Shown: positions 1-13,713, counted from the stretch's first letter. The stretch: DNA of 64,000 nt from Peptostreptococcus porci (GCF_009695815.1 NZ_VUNE01000002.1:186001-250000); one strand, 5' to 3'. The notes: generated by a model not told the origin, from the letters alone. Made by a program: numbers and translations.

Positions 1-997
1 CTCTAAGCTGAACCACCGATTGAACCAATCCCTTACCAAACGTTAGAGTACCAATAGAAACTCCGGCTTTGTTATCCAGAATTGCACCTGTCAAAATCTC
101 GGACGCTGAAGCAGAATTTCCATTCGTCAAAATAACGATCGGAACATCGACCTTTTGCTTGTCATTGCTCTTTGAGTATACTTTTTTTCCTGTATTATCT
201 TTTGTATAAACGATCACAGATTCACCAAGCAATCTGTCGGCAATTTTTTCTACAACGTCCAAGTATCCGCCGCCATTGTCTCTTACATCTATTACCAATC
301 CCTTGATTTTACTTTTTTCAAGAGAGTCTAATGCTTTATTGAAATCTTCATCAGTACCTTCATCAAATCCAACAATTTGAATATAACCAATATCATTGTC
401 TATTTTTTTACTCTTGATTGATTCCAGCTTTATTTCTTTTCTTTCTATTTTCTTATCAAATAATTCTCCATCTCTTGAAAAGGTAACTGTAACAGAAGTT
501 CCTTCTTCACCTCTCATATTTTTGACAGCAACATCCATTTCTTGATAAGAGTATGCCTTACCATTTACCTTTATTATCAAATCTCCTGCTTTAACTCCAG
601 ATTTACTAGCAGGACTTCCATTTATTACTTGTTGTACCTTAATTGCACCAGATGGTTTATCAGGACCAACTACTATACCAACTCCCTTATATTTTCCAGA
701 AGTCGATTCTATAAGCTGGCTCATTTCTTCCTTCGTATAATATGATGAGTATTCATCATCTAGCCCTGAAAACAGACCTTTATACAAACCCGTTTCCAGC
801 TTGCTTTCATCCGTTTTTTTATAGAAATCTCTTTCTATAACATCGGATAACATCAGCATTTTCTTGTATTTTTTGTACTCGGAGCTAGGAATAATTCTTC
901 CAAATCCGAACTGTGTAATCACGAAAGTAGTTACAATCGAAGACGCCACTACTAACGCAATACTTTTTATAATATTTCTCTTCTTATTTGAATTCAT
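1..997 (-). CDS. S41 family C-terminal processing peptidase (CtpA-like), 3' end outside the window
   Basis: Secreted or membrane-anchored serine protease that trims the C-termini of exported proteins. The first 332 residues are visible: a short basic N-terminus, one membrane-spanning signal-anchor (about residues 9-30), a PDZ domain (roughly 95-180) and most of the S41 catalytic domain. The Ser-Lys dyad is visible as the Ser in GNSASASE and the Lys in TFGKGLVQ. The start at 997 is supported by a GAGGGAGA ribosome binding site 5 bases upstream. It lies 14 bases behind the transketolase C-terminal subunit, so it probably shares that transcript. The C-terminus runs off the window. The family call is secure; the substrate is unknown. 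Confidence 0.93.
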   Translation of the reverse strand, partial: MNSNKKRNIIKSIALVVASSIVTTFVITQFGFGRIIPSSEYKKYKKMLMLSDVIERDFYKKTDESKLETGLYKGLFSGLDDEYSSYYTKEEMSQLIESTSGKYKGVGIVVGPDKPSGAIKVQQVINGSPASKSGVKAGDLIIKVNGKAYSYQEMDVAVKNMRGEEGTSVTVTFSRDGELFDKKIERKEIKLESIKSKKIDNDIGYIQIVGFDEGTDEDFNKALDSLEKSKIKGLVIDVRDNGGGYLDVVEKIADRLLGESVIVYTKDNTGKKVYSKSNDKQKVDVPIVILTNGNSASASEILTGAILDNKAGVSIGTLTFGKGLVQSVVQLR

Positions 998-1011
998 ATA
1001 CTCTCCCTCAT

Positions 1012-1950
1012 TTAGTACTTATTATTGAATATATTCTCAACTTTATCAGCTATTGATTTCGGAGTCAACCCAAAGTATTCATAAAGCTCAGAAGAAGCTC
1101 CAGACATACCAAATCTGTCCTCAACACCCAATCTAAAAACTTTGGCCGGATAGTTTTCGCATACCACTTCACAAACCGCCGACCCCAATCCGCCAATAAT
1201 ACTGTGATCCTCAACAGTTACTATCAAACCAACATCCTTTGCACAATCGATAATTACATTCTTATCAATCGGTTTTATTGATGACATATTGATAACTCTC
1301 GTATGAATACCTCTCTCTTTAAGCATCATTGCAGCTTCGTATGAATTCCATACCATAGGACCACATGATAGAATAGCTACATCATCTCCATCTAGCAAAA
1401 TATCAGCCTTGCCTATTTCAAATTTATAATTTTCGTCATAAATGTCGTTTAAGTCATCTCTTACCATTCTCATATAAAATGGTCCTTCTTGTTCAGCAAT
1501 AAAGTGAGTCATCTGCTTTGCTTCTTCAAAATCAGCGGGAACTAAAACTCTCATATTTGGCAATGTCCTCATAATAGAAATATCCTCAAGACTTTGATGA
1601 GTAGCCCCATCTTCTCCTGTCATCAATCCTGCGTGAGTAGAACATATTTTCACATTTAAATTTGACATGCACACCATATTTCTTATTACTTCCAATGCTC
1701 GCTCAGTTTCAAATACGGAAAAAGAACTTGCAAAAACTGTCTTTCCGGCAGATGCCAATCCTGCAGAAACGCCGATTAGATTTTGTTCGGCAATACCTAC
1801 ATCGACAAATCTATCTGGGAAATTCTCTTTAAAATAAATAGTTTTTGTAGATGATGATAAATCGGCATCACAAACCACAACTTTATAGTTTTTCCTGCCC
1901 AATTCAACCAGCGATCTACCATATGCTTCTCTTATTGATCTCTTTTCCAT
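1012..1950 (-). CDS. Transketolase, C-terminal subunit
   Basis: Second half of a split transketolase (312 aa) holding the pyrimidine-binding and C-terminal domains; with the N-terminal subunit it interconverts sugar phosphates in the non-oxidative pentose phosphate pathway. Motifs seen: the pyrimidine-domain signature FVDVGIAEQN with the catalytic Glu, and GEDGATHQSLEDI. The upstream gene ends 11 bases away, so the pair is one operon. Splitting of transketolase into two genes is common in Clostridia and archaea. Start ATG at 1950 is weakly supported by an AGGTA stretch. A DXS-like E1 component was considered, but the directly adjacent 270-residue ThDP-binding partner fits transketolase best. 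Confidence 0.93.
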   Translation of the reverse strand: MEKRSIREAYGRSLVELGRKNYKVVVCDADLSSSTKTIYFKENFPDRFVDVGIAEQNLIGVSAGLASAGKTVFASSFSVFETERALEVIRNMVCMSNLNVKICSTHAGLMTGEDGATHQSLEDISIMRTLPNMRVLVPADFEEAKQMTHFIAEQEGPFYMRMVRDDLNDIYDENYKFEIGKADILLDGDDVAILSCGPMVWNSYEAAMMLKERGIHTRVINMSSIKPIDKNVIIDCAKDVGLIVTVEDHSIIGGLGSAVCEVVCENYPAKVFRLGVEDRFGMSGASSELYEYFGLTPKSIADKVENIFNNKY

Positions 1951-1961
1951 TTGAATACCTA

Positions 1962-2774
1962 TTACTTTAATTCATCTATGGCTAATTTATACTCTTCCTT
2001 ACTAATACGCCTACTATGCCATTCGCAAGAGTTCTCCATAAACGAAACACCCTTTCCTTTTATCGTATTTGCTATTACAAGAACCGGCTTTGAATTTACC
2101 TTATCAAAAATGCTAAATGCACCCAATATTTGGTCGAAATCATGCCCGTCTATTTCCAATACATACCAACCAAAAGAGGTGAATTTCTTTGTAATAGATC
2201 CCAAACTCATCACATCATCGGTAGTACCATCGATCTGTAGCCCATTCATATCAACTATTGCCATAAGATTATCCAAATTATATTGATTTGCAAGCATCGC
2301 TGCTTCCCAAATCATTCCTTCCTGCAATTCTCCATCGCCTAACAGAACATATACATTATAGTCTAAATTATCAATCTTTGATGCAAGAGCCATTCCACAA
2401 GCAGCAGACAAACCCATGCCAAGCGATCCGGTCGTCATATCGATTCCATTTACCTGTAGCATATCTGGATTGCCTTGAAGTGAACCACCAACTTTTCTAA
2501 ATCCACTCAGCTCTTCTTCCAGCAAAAAGCCTTTTTCGAAAAGCGTCGAGTAAATGGCTGGTGATGAGTGTCCCTTAGACATTACAAATCTATCTCTATC
2601 CTTTTTTTGAGGGTCATCGATATCGACGTTAATTCTCTCGAAATACAGTGCCGTCAATATATCAACACAAGAGAGTGATCCCCCAGGATGACCGGAACCA
2701 GAATTATATATCATTTCTATAACATGCTTTCTAATTCTCTTTGCCCTCTTAGATAACTTGTCATAATCTACCAT
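1962..2774 (-). CDS. Transketolase, N-terminal (ThDP-binding) subunit
   Basis: First half of the split transketolase (270 aa), binding the thiamine diphosphate diphosphate group and Mg2+. Seen: the substrate-channel stretch SGHPGGSLSCVDILTALYF, MSKGHSSPAIYSTL, and the GDGELQEGMIWEAAMLANQYNLDN region that ends in the Mg2+-binding Asn typical of ThDP enzymes. ATG at 2774 is preceded by GAGGAGA. First gene of the operon tktN-tktC-ctp. The 296 bases to the divergent acpS gene are A/T-rich and must hold both promoters. Confidence 0.94.
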   Translation of the reverse strand: MVDYDKLSKRAKRIRKHVIEMIYNSGSGHPGGSLSCVDILTALYFERINVDIDDPQKKDRDRFVMSKGHSSPAIYSTLFEKGFLLEEELSGFRKVGGSLQGNPDMLQVNGIDMTTGSLGMGLSAACGMALASKIDNLDYNVYVLLGDGELQEGMIWEAAMLANQYNLDNLMAIVDMNGLQIDGTTDDVMSLGSITKKFTSFGWYVLEIDGHDFDQILGAFSIFDKVNSKPVLVIANTIKGKGVSFMENSCEWHSRRISKEEYKLAIDELK

Positions 2775-2990
2775 TTATTTTCTCCTCTATTCTAATTTCC
2801 ACATAATATATACCTGCCAAACCTAAGCATACAAGCCTCTCAATGGCATGGCAATTTTTAATTTGTGCAAAATCAGAAGTTATTTTTTCTATCTCCAATA
2901 TTATAACACATATTTTTAATACATACTATTTCAATTATTTTACAACACGAAAATACTTATCATTAAATACTACATAGCTAACATATTAAT

Positions 2991-3020
2991 TTGCCAAAAC
3001 AATCATAAATCGTTTATAAT
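2991..3020 (+). promoter_or_regulatory. Candidate sigma-A promoter of acpS
   Basis: TTGCCA (2991-2996) and TATAAT (3015-3020) are separated by 18 bases, about 50 bases before the acpS start. Spacing and consensus match are good; no experimental support. Confidence 0.55.
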
Positions 3021-3070
3021 TTGGTTATATCAAAAATAAATCAAATAAATATTACAAGGAGATCACAGAA

Positions 3071-3448
3071 ATGGACATATATGGCATAGGAACAGATATA
3101 ATAGAAATAGAAAGAATAAAAAATTCTCTAAACAAAAATTTAAGATTATTGGATAAAATGTTCTCAACTGATGAATTGGTGGTGTTAAAAGAAAAAAACT
3201 ACAAGGCTGAATCCGTTGCCGGTAACTTTTCTGCAAAGGAAGCCGTTGTAAAATCGGTTGGCACAGGACTTAGAGGATTTAATCTAAGGGACGTCCAAAT
3301 TCTAAGAAACGATTTAAATATGCCCATCGTAGTGCCAGCCGGTAAATTCAGGGATTTTTTGGAAGAAATTGATGTTGTCGATATAAAGGTTACTATCTCA
3401 CATTCAAAAAAATATGCTACTGCGACTGCAATAGCATTAAGAAAATAG
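3071..3448 (+). CDS. acpS: Holo-[acyl-carrier-protein] synthase
   Basis: Transfers 4'-phosphopantetheine from CoA to apo-ACP for fatty acid synthesis. Length (125 aa) is normal. Visible motifs: GIGTDIIEIERI near the N-terminus (Mg2+-binding Asp) and NFSAKEAVVKSVGTG (the WxxKEA-type signature with catalytic Glu and Lys). ATG is preceded by AAGGAGATC. The stop is 7 bases from the stop of the convergent flavin-binding gene, so the two transcripts very probably overlap. Confidence 0.96.
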   Translation: MDIYGIGTDIIEIERIKNSLNKNLRLLDKMFSTDELVVLKEKNYKAESVAGNFSAKEAVVKSVGTGLRGFNLRDVQILRNDLNMPIVVPAGKFRDFLEEIDVVDIKVTISHSKKYATATAIALRK

Positions 3449-3455
3449 TTTTTTG

Positions 3456-3926
3456 CTACAAATGTTCTTTACAGGAAAGTGATTCGACTTCTAATTTGAA
3501 TACACATACACCGTTTACCATTTTTTCGTTGAACTTCCAATCACTCTTTCCTGTTGCCTGTTTCATAATAGATGTCAGCCCCTCCACCTTCTCGGCAAAA
3601 TCTTCTACGACAGACACCTTTCCAGTACCAATGATACTTTCGAATTTTGCAGAATATCCACAAGGAACATTAGCAGTTTGCAGTTCATACCCCCTATCCA
3701 TCTCAAATCCTACAGATGGATTTTTATTTATCAATTCAGCTTTTCTTCCCTCAAAAGCACCATGAAAATACAACGTCAAACTGTCAATATCACCGACAAC
3801 GCCAAAATTTAACGGTACAATATAAACATCGCCACAATCATAGAAACCCAAGCGACAGCAATGACAGTTTTTTATTACATTCATTATCTTATCATGATCG
3901 ATAACTTCTCTATCTTTTCTTCTCAA
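3456..3926 (-). CDS. Pyridoxamine 5'-phosphate oxidase-like flavin-binding protein (nitroimidazole-resistance type)
   Basis: Small FMN-binding split-barrel protein (156 aa with the start chosen here). The pattern RRKDREV, then CHCCRLGFYD and YIVPLNFG is characteristic of the NimA-like clade of the pyridoxamine 5'-phosphate oxidase superfamily. An upstream ATG at 4079 would add 51 residues, but the TTG at 3926 has an AGAGGTG ribosome binding site 6 bases upstream and gives the family's usual N-terminus, so I chose TTG. Substrate unknown; some relatives reduce nitroimidazoles, but resistance cannot be inferred. Convergent with acpS. Confidence 0.85.
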   Translation of the reverse strand: MRRKDREVIDHDKIMNVIKNCHCCRLGFYDCGDVYIVPLNFGVVGDIDSLTLYFHGAFEGRKAELINKNPSVGFEMDRGYELQTANVPCGYSAKFESIIGTGKVSVVEDFAEKVEGLTSIMKQATGKSDWKFNEKMVNGVCVFKLEVESLSCKEHL

Positions 3927-4200
3927 TGAAAACACCTCTCTTCGACTAAACACATTCTTAATTTTCGAAAAAATATCAATTTTTTTTCTTAGTATTGTCA
4001 AAAATATTATACTATTTTTTGAAATAATTTTCAAATAATTAATGAATTTCCCAAAAACAACAATAACATAAAATTTCATAATCTTTTGATAATTTAAATT
4101 TGAATTTTTCGTTATTTTTTTATTTTTTTGGTGTATAATTGAATTAAATTAATAATAAATTATCAAATTTTATATGCTTATTTTCGAAAGGAGTGTCCTT

Positions 4201-5388
4201 ATGACAAATAATTCTGCTCTACAAAACCTTAAAATCCTTGATTTTACGACGTTATTGCCAGGACCATACGCCACATTAATGTTAGCTGATATGGGTGCTG
4301 ATGTACTAAAGGTTAGTTCAAAATCAAAGCTAGATCTTGTTTACGAAATGGGTGCATTCGATGAAGACTTACAGCTTAGTGCTAATCAGCTGTGGTTGAA
4401 CAGGAACAAGAAAACGATTTCTCTAAATTTAAAAACTCAAGAAGCGAAGGATATTGTAAAAAAACTAATAAAAGAATATGATATCCTTTTCGAACAATTT
4501 AGACCTGGTGTTATGAAAAAACTAGGACTATCATATGAAGAACTATCAAAAATAAACCCAAAGCTAATATACTGCTCAATTTCTGCATACGGAAATTCAG
4601 GTCCAGAAATGAACAGAGCCGGTCATGACAATAATTTTTTGGCAAAAAGTGGCTTGCTATCACTTTCAGGAAGAAAACAATCTGGTCCAACTCTTATGAA
4701 TACACAAATTGGTGATTTGGCTGGTGGAGCTCTACATTCAATAATAGGTGTATTGGCTGCAGTAAATTACAGAAATAACACTGGAAAAGGACAATACATT
4801 GATATTTCTATGCTGGATACCATTATTCCTATGAACACATTTGAAGGAATATCATACCTTATGGATGGAAAGCTTAAAGAAAGAGAAGAATTTGATCTAA
4901 ATGGAAAGGGAATATATGACATATATCAAACAGCTGATAACCAGTATATAACTATCGGTTCATTGGAGCCAAAGTTTTTACAAAAGCTTTCAGAAGCAGT
5001 CGATATTCCGGAATTAATAGAGGCTGGTGCAACTCCACATGACGGTGGACTACTAAAATCCAAGCTTGTCGAAAAGATCAAATCAAATACTCTTGAATAT
5101 TGGAATTCAAAGTTCAAAAACCTTGATGCTTGCATTGAACCTGTATTAGATTACAAGCAATCATTTTACGAAGATCCTCAAATCAAATCAAGGGAAATGA
5201 TTGTAGAAGTAGATGCAGGAATAAAAAAAATACGTCAATTTGCCATGCCAATTAAGTTTTCAGAATCGGATGTCGTATATAAATTCGCTGGAAAAGAAAT
5301 TGGATTTGATACAGTTGAAATACTAACAAAGCTGGGATATGATGAAAATGAAATAAAAAAACTAGAAGAAGCTGGAGTATTAAAATGA
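4201..5388 (+). CDS. CaiB/BaiF (family III CoA-transferase) enzyme, alpha-methylacyl-CoA racemase-like
   Basis: 395 aa. All family III enzymes share a catalytic Asp, seen here as D172 in IGDLAGG. What points to the racemase branch is H142 in RAGHDNNFLAKSG and E256 in GSLEPKF. The H-to-D distance (30) and D-to-E distance (84) match those I recall for the His126/Asp156/Glu241 set of mycobacterial alpha-methylacyl-CoA racemase. DACIEPVL also resembles that group. The likely reaction is 2-methylacyl-CoA epimerisation; CoA transfer remains possible. ATG 4201 has AAAGGAG 6 bases upstream and is preferred to the ATG at 4174. The next gene is a double-cubane reductase in the same orientation, 216 bases on. 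Confidence 0.82.
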   Translation: MTNNSALQNLKILDFTTLLPGPYATLMLADMGADVLKVSSKSKLDLVYEMGAFDEDLQLSANQLWLNRNKKTISLNLKTQEAKDIVKKLIKEYDILFEQFRPGVMKKLGLSYEELSKINPKLIYCSISAYGNSGPEMNRAGHDNNFLAKSGLLSLSGRKQSGPTLMNTQIGDLAGGALHSIIGVLAAVNYRNNTGKGQYIDISMLDTIIPMNTFEGISYLMDGKLKEREEFDLNGKGIYDIYQTADNQYITIGSLEPKFLQKLSEAVDIPELIEAGATPHDGGLLKSKLVEKIKSNTLEYWNSKFKNLDACIEPVLDYKQSFYEDPQIKSREMIVEVDAGIKKIRQFAMPIKFSESDVVYKFAGKEIGFDTVEILTKLGYDENEIKKLEEAGVLK

Positions 5389-5392
5389 TGAA

Positions 5393-5511
5393 CTAGAAAA
5401 GTTTGAAGCATTGAAATAGTAATCCATTCTATAATCCATTTCATTTTTTAAGTCATATTAATTATTGACCATAGTCATAGATTAATCCAATGTTTCAATG
5501 CTTTTCTATAG
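5393..5511 (+). repeat. Long-range imperfect inverted repeat between the CoA enzyme and the double-cubane gene
   Basis: GAAAAG(6-base bulge)GCATTGAAA near 5395-5416 is complementary to TTTCAATGCTTTTC near 5493-5507. About 75 bases lie between the arms. No U-run follows, so it is not a canonical terminator; it may be an operator or an mRNA structure ahead of the next gene. Confidence 0.4.
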
Positions 5512-5604
5512 CAAAAAACTATAACACTTTCTTCCAATTTTATTTGCCAAAATAATATGCTATACTCTTATCATAAAATAATCAGCAAACAAGGAGATTT
5601 TATT

Positions 5605-6759
5605 ATGAGTTTAACATTACCAGAAAAATTTGATCAATATATAGACTCTAGAAAAGAAGGTTTTATGAGAATAATGGATTTCAAAAAAAATGGAGGAAAG
5701 GTCGCAGGATGTCTTTGTACCTATACACCTCAAGAAATCCTGGATGCTGGTGGAATAGCTAACGTTGGTCTTTGTGGTACCAGTGCAGAAACAATACCAG
5801 ACGCAGAAAAGGTTCTTCCAAAAAATCTATGTCCACTTATCAAGTCTACTTACGGTTTTGCAATGACTGAAAAATGTCCATATACGTATTTTTCTGATAT
5901 TATAATCGGTGAAACTACTTGCGATGGAAAAAAGAAAATGTACGAATTACTCAGTGAAATCAAAGATGTACACGTAATGCATCTACCTCAAGGTAAAGGT
6001 CGTAACTATGTCAACGACAACTGGTACGAGGAATGTAATATTCTAAAAGATACTCTTGAAAAAAAGCTGGGTGTCGAAATAACTGAAAATGGACTTCGAG
6101 ATGCCGCAAAAAAGAGAAATGAACTAAGAAGATTGACGATAGAGCTATATCAGCTTCAAAAGCATATTCCGCCTGTAATGAAGGGTACAGATATAATGCT
6201 CGCAATGCAAAAAGGTACTTTTGCATTAAACGTAGAAACTCAAATTGAGACTATAAAGGCTTTGATAAAGGAATCCAAAGAAGCCTATTTTGAAAGAGGT
6301 GAACGCCCTGTATCAAAAAAGGACAAGAGAATCCTTATCACTGGATGTCCAACCGGTGGAGTCATTCAAAAAGTTGGTATGGTTATTGAAAATAATGGTG
6401 GCGTAATAGTCTGCAAGGATGACTGCGCTGGTGAAAGAACGAACTCTCAAATGATTGACGAAAACTCCGACGATATTATGAGAGCCATAGCTGATAGATA
6501 TCTTGAAATCAATTGTTCAGTGTTTACACCAAATGACGAAAGAATTCAAAACACATTGAGAATGGCTGAAGAATATCAGGTTGATGGGGTTGTTGAACTA
6601 GTACTTCAGGCTTGCCATACTTTTAATGTAGAATCTTACAAAGTAGCAAAGGCTGTCGAAGATATGGGTATCCCATATTTGAAATTAGAAACTGACTATT
6701 CTTCATCTGATAGTGGTCAGATAGAAACACGTATTGCAGCATTTATTGAGATGCTGTAA
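5605..6759 (+). CDS. Double-cubane-cluster-containing anaerobic reductase (2-hydroxyacyl-CoA dehydratase D-component family)
   Basis: 384 aa iron-sulfur protein related to the HgdB/D components of 2-hydroxyacyl-CoA dehydratases and to YjiM-type proteins. The conserved cysteines are visible: [49 protein letters not shown] and LQACHTFN. Known relatives hold a double-cubane [8Fe-9S] cluster and are reduced by an ATP-dependent activase (BadF/HgdC type); no activase gene lies in this window. ATG 5605 follows AAGGAG by 8 bases and an extended -10 (TGCTATACT, 5558-5566). The substrate is unknown. Proximity to an alpha-methylacyl-CoA racemase-like gene hints at acyl-CoA chemistry, but this is inference. 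Confidence 0.85.
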   Translation: MSLTLPEKFDQYIDSRKEGFMRIMDFKKNGGKVAGCLCTYTPQEILDAGGIANVGLCGTSAETIPDAEKVLPKNLCPLIKSTYGFAMTEKCPYTYFSDIIIGETTCDGKKKMYELLSEIKDVHVMHLPQGKGRNYVNDNWYEECNILKDTLEKKLGVEITENGLRDAAKKRNELRRLTIELYQLQKHIPPVMKGTDIMLAMQKGTFALNVETQIETIKALIKESKEAYFERGERPVSKKDKRILITGCPTGGVIQKVGMVIENNGGVIVCKDDCAGERTNSQMIDENSDDIMRAIADRYLEINCSVFTPNDERIQNTLRMAEEYQVDGVVELVLQACHTFNVESYKVAKAVEDMGIPYLKLETDYSSSDSGQIETRIAAFIEML

Positions 6760-6765
6760 TAAAGC

Positions 6766-6822
6766 ATAAAAAATATCCTAGCATTCAATTTTTATGTTTT
6801 GAATGCAGGATATTTTTTTATT
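6766..6822. terminator. Bidirectional intrinsic terminator
   Basis: AAAAATATCCT-GCATTCAA pairs with TTGAATGC-AGGATATTTTT, with T-runs on both strands. It separates the convergent double-cubane and AAA ATPase genes. Confidence 0.88.
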
Positions 6823-6852
6823 TATCTGTCTTTCTAATAGGTCACTCATTTA

Positions 6853-8064
6853 TTATTCTAATAGCCAATCGACAATATTCACAACCTTTATCCCATCGTA
6901 ATTTCCAACTGAAAACCTGTCTAAGGTCAACACCGTTTTCTCATAATTATCTCTAATTTCTCTTAATGGTCTCATTTCTCTCTCAAAGGTATTCTCATCC
7001 ACCATACTAGCAGTCACTTGAATATAATGTAATTCGTCATTTTTTCTCGTCACAAAGTCAATTTCTTTGTCTTTAAGCTTACCAACATTTACACGATAAC
7101 CACGTCTCAATAATTCAAAATAGACAATGTTTTCCAAACCAAACCCCAAATCATAGTTTTTCCTTGGTAGAATATAATTTCTTAACCCCAAATCTACAAT
7201 ATAATATTTCTTGTTATTTTTTAATAGCTCCTTACCGACAATGTCAAATCTATCTACTTCGTAAAAAATAAATGAGTCACATAGTGCTTCAATATAATCA
7301 CTGACTGTGTTTGGTGAAACTTTTCTTCCCCCTGATACTAGATAGTTTGTGATGGACTTTACAGTCACCATATTTCCCACAACACTAGAAAGGTACTTTG
7401 AAATTGATTTTAGCAACGAAATATCTGTTATTGCTCTCATACCTAGATTCTTTCTATTTTGCCTATCCTCAATAGCTTTTACCAAAACAGTATTGTAAAT
7501 ACCTTCAAGATACATTTCAACCTTATCACTATCTTTTTCCATGGTAGTTACATAAGGTAAACCACCGTACCTCATATACTCTACAAAAGAATCATCAATT
7601 GACAAATCACATATGCTGAAAAACTCTTTAAATGAAAGTGGAAGCATTTTGATTTCAACATATCTACCTGATAAAAAAGTCGCTAACTCACTAGATAACA
7701 TCTGAGAATTTGAGCCTGTTATATAAATATCTACATTATCCATAACATACAAGCTATCAACAACCTTTTCAAAATATTTTACTCTCTGAACTTCATCTAA
7801 AAAAATGTAATTTTTCTTATCAGAAATTAATCTGTCTTTCAAATATGAGTAGAGCTTTTTATAATCTTGCAAATCCTCATATTCCAACTTTTCAAAATTT
7901 AATGATATAATCTGTGTAGTTTCTATCCCAGTTTCAACTAGTCTATTTTGAAATTGTAAAAGCAGTGTGGATTTTCCACATCTTCTCATACCTGTAACAA
8001 TCTTAATTACCTTTTCGTCTCTCCATTTTTCCAAACTATTAAGATAATCAACTCTCTTTATCAT
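6853..8064 (-). CDS. AAA family ATPase with C-terminal DUF4143 domain
   Basis: 403 aa. Walker A TGMRRCGKST (residues 24-33), Walker B YIFLDEVQRV, sensor ITGSNS, then a DUF4143 nuclease-like region with IDFVTRKNDELHYIQVT, which resembles a PD-(D/E)xK core (D, then QV in place of the usual ExK). Such AAA_14/DUF4143 proteins are widespread, often single accessory genes; their biochemical role is not established. It stands alone with its own terminator downstream and a palindrome upstream, between conserved housekeeping blocks, which suggests insertion by transfer. Start ATG 8064 is preceded by AAAGGGGATGG. Confidence 0.85.
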   Translation of the reverse strand: MIKRVDYLNSLEKWRDEKVIKIVTGMRRCGKSTLLLQFQNRLVETGIETTQIISLNFEKLEYEDLQDYKKLYSYLKDRLISDKKNYIFLDEVQRVKYFEKVVDSLYVMDNVDIYITGSNSQMLSSELATFLSGRYVEIKMLPLSFKEFFSICDLSIDDSFVEYMRYGGLPYVTTMEKDSDKVEMYLEGIYNTVLVKAIEDRQNRKNLGMRAITDISLLKSISKYLSSVVGNMVTVKSITNYLVSGGRKVSPNTVSDYIEALCDSFIFYEVDRFDIVGKELLKNNKKYYIVDLGLRNYILPRKNYDLGFGLENIVYFELLRRGYRVNVGKLKDKEIDFVTRKNDELHYIQVTASMVDENTFEREMRPLREIRDNYEKTVLTLDRFSVGNYDGIKVVNIVDWLLE

Positions 8065-8198
8065 TTTGCCATCCCCTTTATAGCTTATTCAATCAAATTT
8101 TTATTAAAAATAGTCTAAAATATGTTTTCTGTTTTTAGTCCCATTCTAAATTTTATTACATATATTATAAATAAGTATAGCACTGAAAAAACATTTTT

Positions 8199-8230
8199 AC
8201 AATAAAAATTCCCATACGGGAATTTATTGT
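8199..8230. repeat. Near-perfect palindrome upstream of the AAA ATPase gene
   Basis: Arms of about 13 bases with one unpaired A and a 4-base loop. It has no strong U-run on either side. It lies 135 bases before the AAA gene start, so an operator or the vestige of a terminator is possible. Confidence 0.5.
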
Positions 8231-8375
8231 TATTTATTTAGTATTAATTCAAATATCGATTTATTCTATATGGTTTTATATTATTATTTCAATACACAAG
8301 AGTTTCTATTGATTTTATTTTATCTTACTAATTTTATTTTATTAATTTTAGATATAGAATCAATTGTATTTCAAA

Positions 8376-8420
8376 AATAAAAGCTCGATACATTCTTTTT
8401 GATTAATAGAATGCACGAGC
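8376..8420 (-). terminator. Intrinsic terminator of the atp operon
   Basis: On the minus strand GCTCG-TG-CATTC pairs with GAATG-TAT-CGAGC, followed by TTTTATTTTTG. It lies 37 bases after the atpC stop. Confidence 0.85.
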
Positions 8421-8456
8421 CTTGCCAAGTCAAGTTATTACAAAACTATTTATTTT

Positions 8457-8719
8457 TTATTCTTCATTTCCCCATTCAGCCTTTTCAGTAACTATTACCG
8501 TTTCACTGTTTGGATCAACTGTTACAAATCCATTCCCTATTTCAGCATACATGAATTTGCCATCTTTTTTTATCTTCATTTTTCCTTCTTTTATCCCAGT
8601 TACAATTGGAACATGACCTCTCAGAATAGCTCTATCTCCAACAATTGTTTTAAATATCACCATCTCTGCGATTTCGTCATAAAAAGTCTTATGAGGAGTT
8701 ACTACCTTCAATTTAAACA

Positions 8720-8720
<1 letters not shown>
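8457..8720 (-). CDS. atpC: F-type ATP synthase epsilon subunit, short form without C-terminal helices
   Basis: Only 87 aa against about 130-140 in most bacteria. It covers the N-terminal beta-sandwich (FKLKVVTPHKTFYDE, DRAILRGHVPIVTGI, EIGNGFVTVDPN) and stops at the point where the regulatory two-helix hairpin would begin. A terminator follows 37 bases later, so there is no room for a lost C-terminus in another frame: this is a true short form, not a frameshift. The start overlaps the atpD stop by one base (TAATG). It should still attach the rotor to the c-ring, but cannot insert inhibitory helices into F1. Confidence 0.93.
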
Positions 8721-11129
<2,409 letters not shown>

Positions 11130-11154
11130 ATCCGTACTCCTCCTTTAACTAGTA

Positions 11155-13212
<2,058 letters not shown>

Positions 13213-13213
<1 letters not shown>

Positions 13214-13713
13214 TATCTTGATTCTCCTACTTCTCTAATGAATTCATCTATCAAATCTTCATGCTTTGACTTATCGATATCTTTTTCAATAACCTTTGAT
13301 GCCGCCAAAATCGCCATATCAGAAATTTCATTTTTGATATTATTGAACGTTGCTTCTCTTTCTTTAACAATATCATCTGAAGCTTTGTTTTTGATATTCG
13401 TAGCATCAAGTTTCGCTTGAGCAATTATTTCAGAAGATCTTTCTTCAGCTCTTCTTCTCGCTCTTTCTACTATATCTTGACCTTCAACTCTGGCACTTTC
13501 AATTCTTTCTTCGTACTCAGATTTTAGTCTAAGTCCTTCCTCTTTCGCTTTTTCACCAATTTCTATATCGCTTTTTATTCCAGCTTCACGTCTTTCAATT
13601 ACAGCCAAAACTTTATCGAAAAGTATTTTCTTTAGAATAAAAAACAACAACAGCGTATTGGCAAGAGTGAAAAAGAATTCATATGTTAAACCAACTAACG
13701 GCTTAAATTCCAT
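13213..13713 (-). CDS. atpF: F-type ATP synthase subunit b
   Basis: Peripheral-stalk subunit, 166 aa with the start chosen here. One N-terminal membrane helix (about residues 10-27) is followed by a long charged amphipathic helix that dimerises. I chose ATG 13713 because AGAGGAGG lies 7 bases upstream; the ATG at 13731 has no ribosome binding site. It is placed between atpE and atpH, as expected. Confidence 0.95.

Larger units (their letters stand above)
8065..8456. other. Intergenic region between the atp operon 3' end and the AAA gene
   Basis: 392 A/T-rich bases. Contains the atp terminator (8376-8420) and a near-perfect palindrome at 8199-8230 (ACAATAAAAATTCCC paired to GGGAATTTATTGT, loop ATAC). 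I see no further gene. Confidence 0.6.

Noticed and set aside
4174-4200. Upstream ATG of the CaiB/BaiF gene
   Set aside because: The AAAGGAG ribosome binding site lies inside this extension and serves the ATG at 4201.
8383-8456. Frameshifted C-terminal part of atpC
   Set aside because: Only about 37 bases separate the stop from the terminator stem and no frame encodes the helical hairpin.
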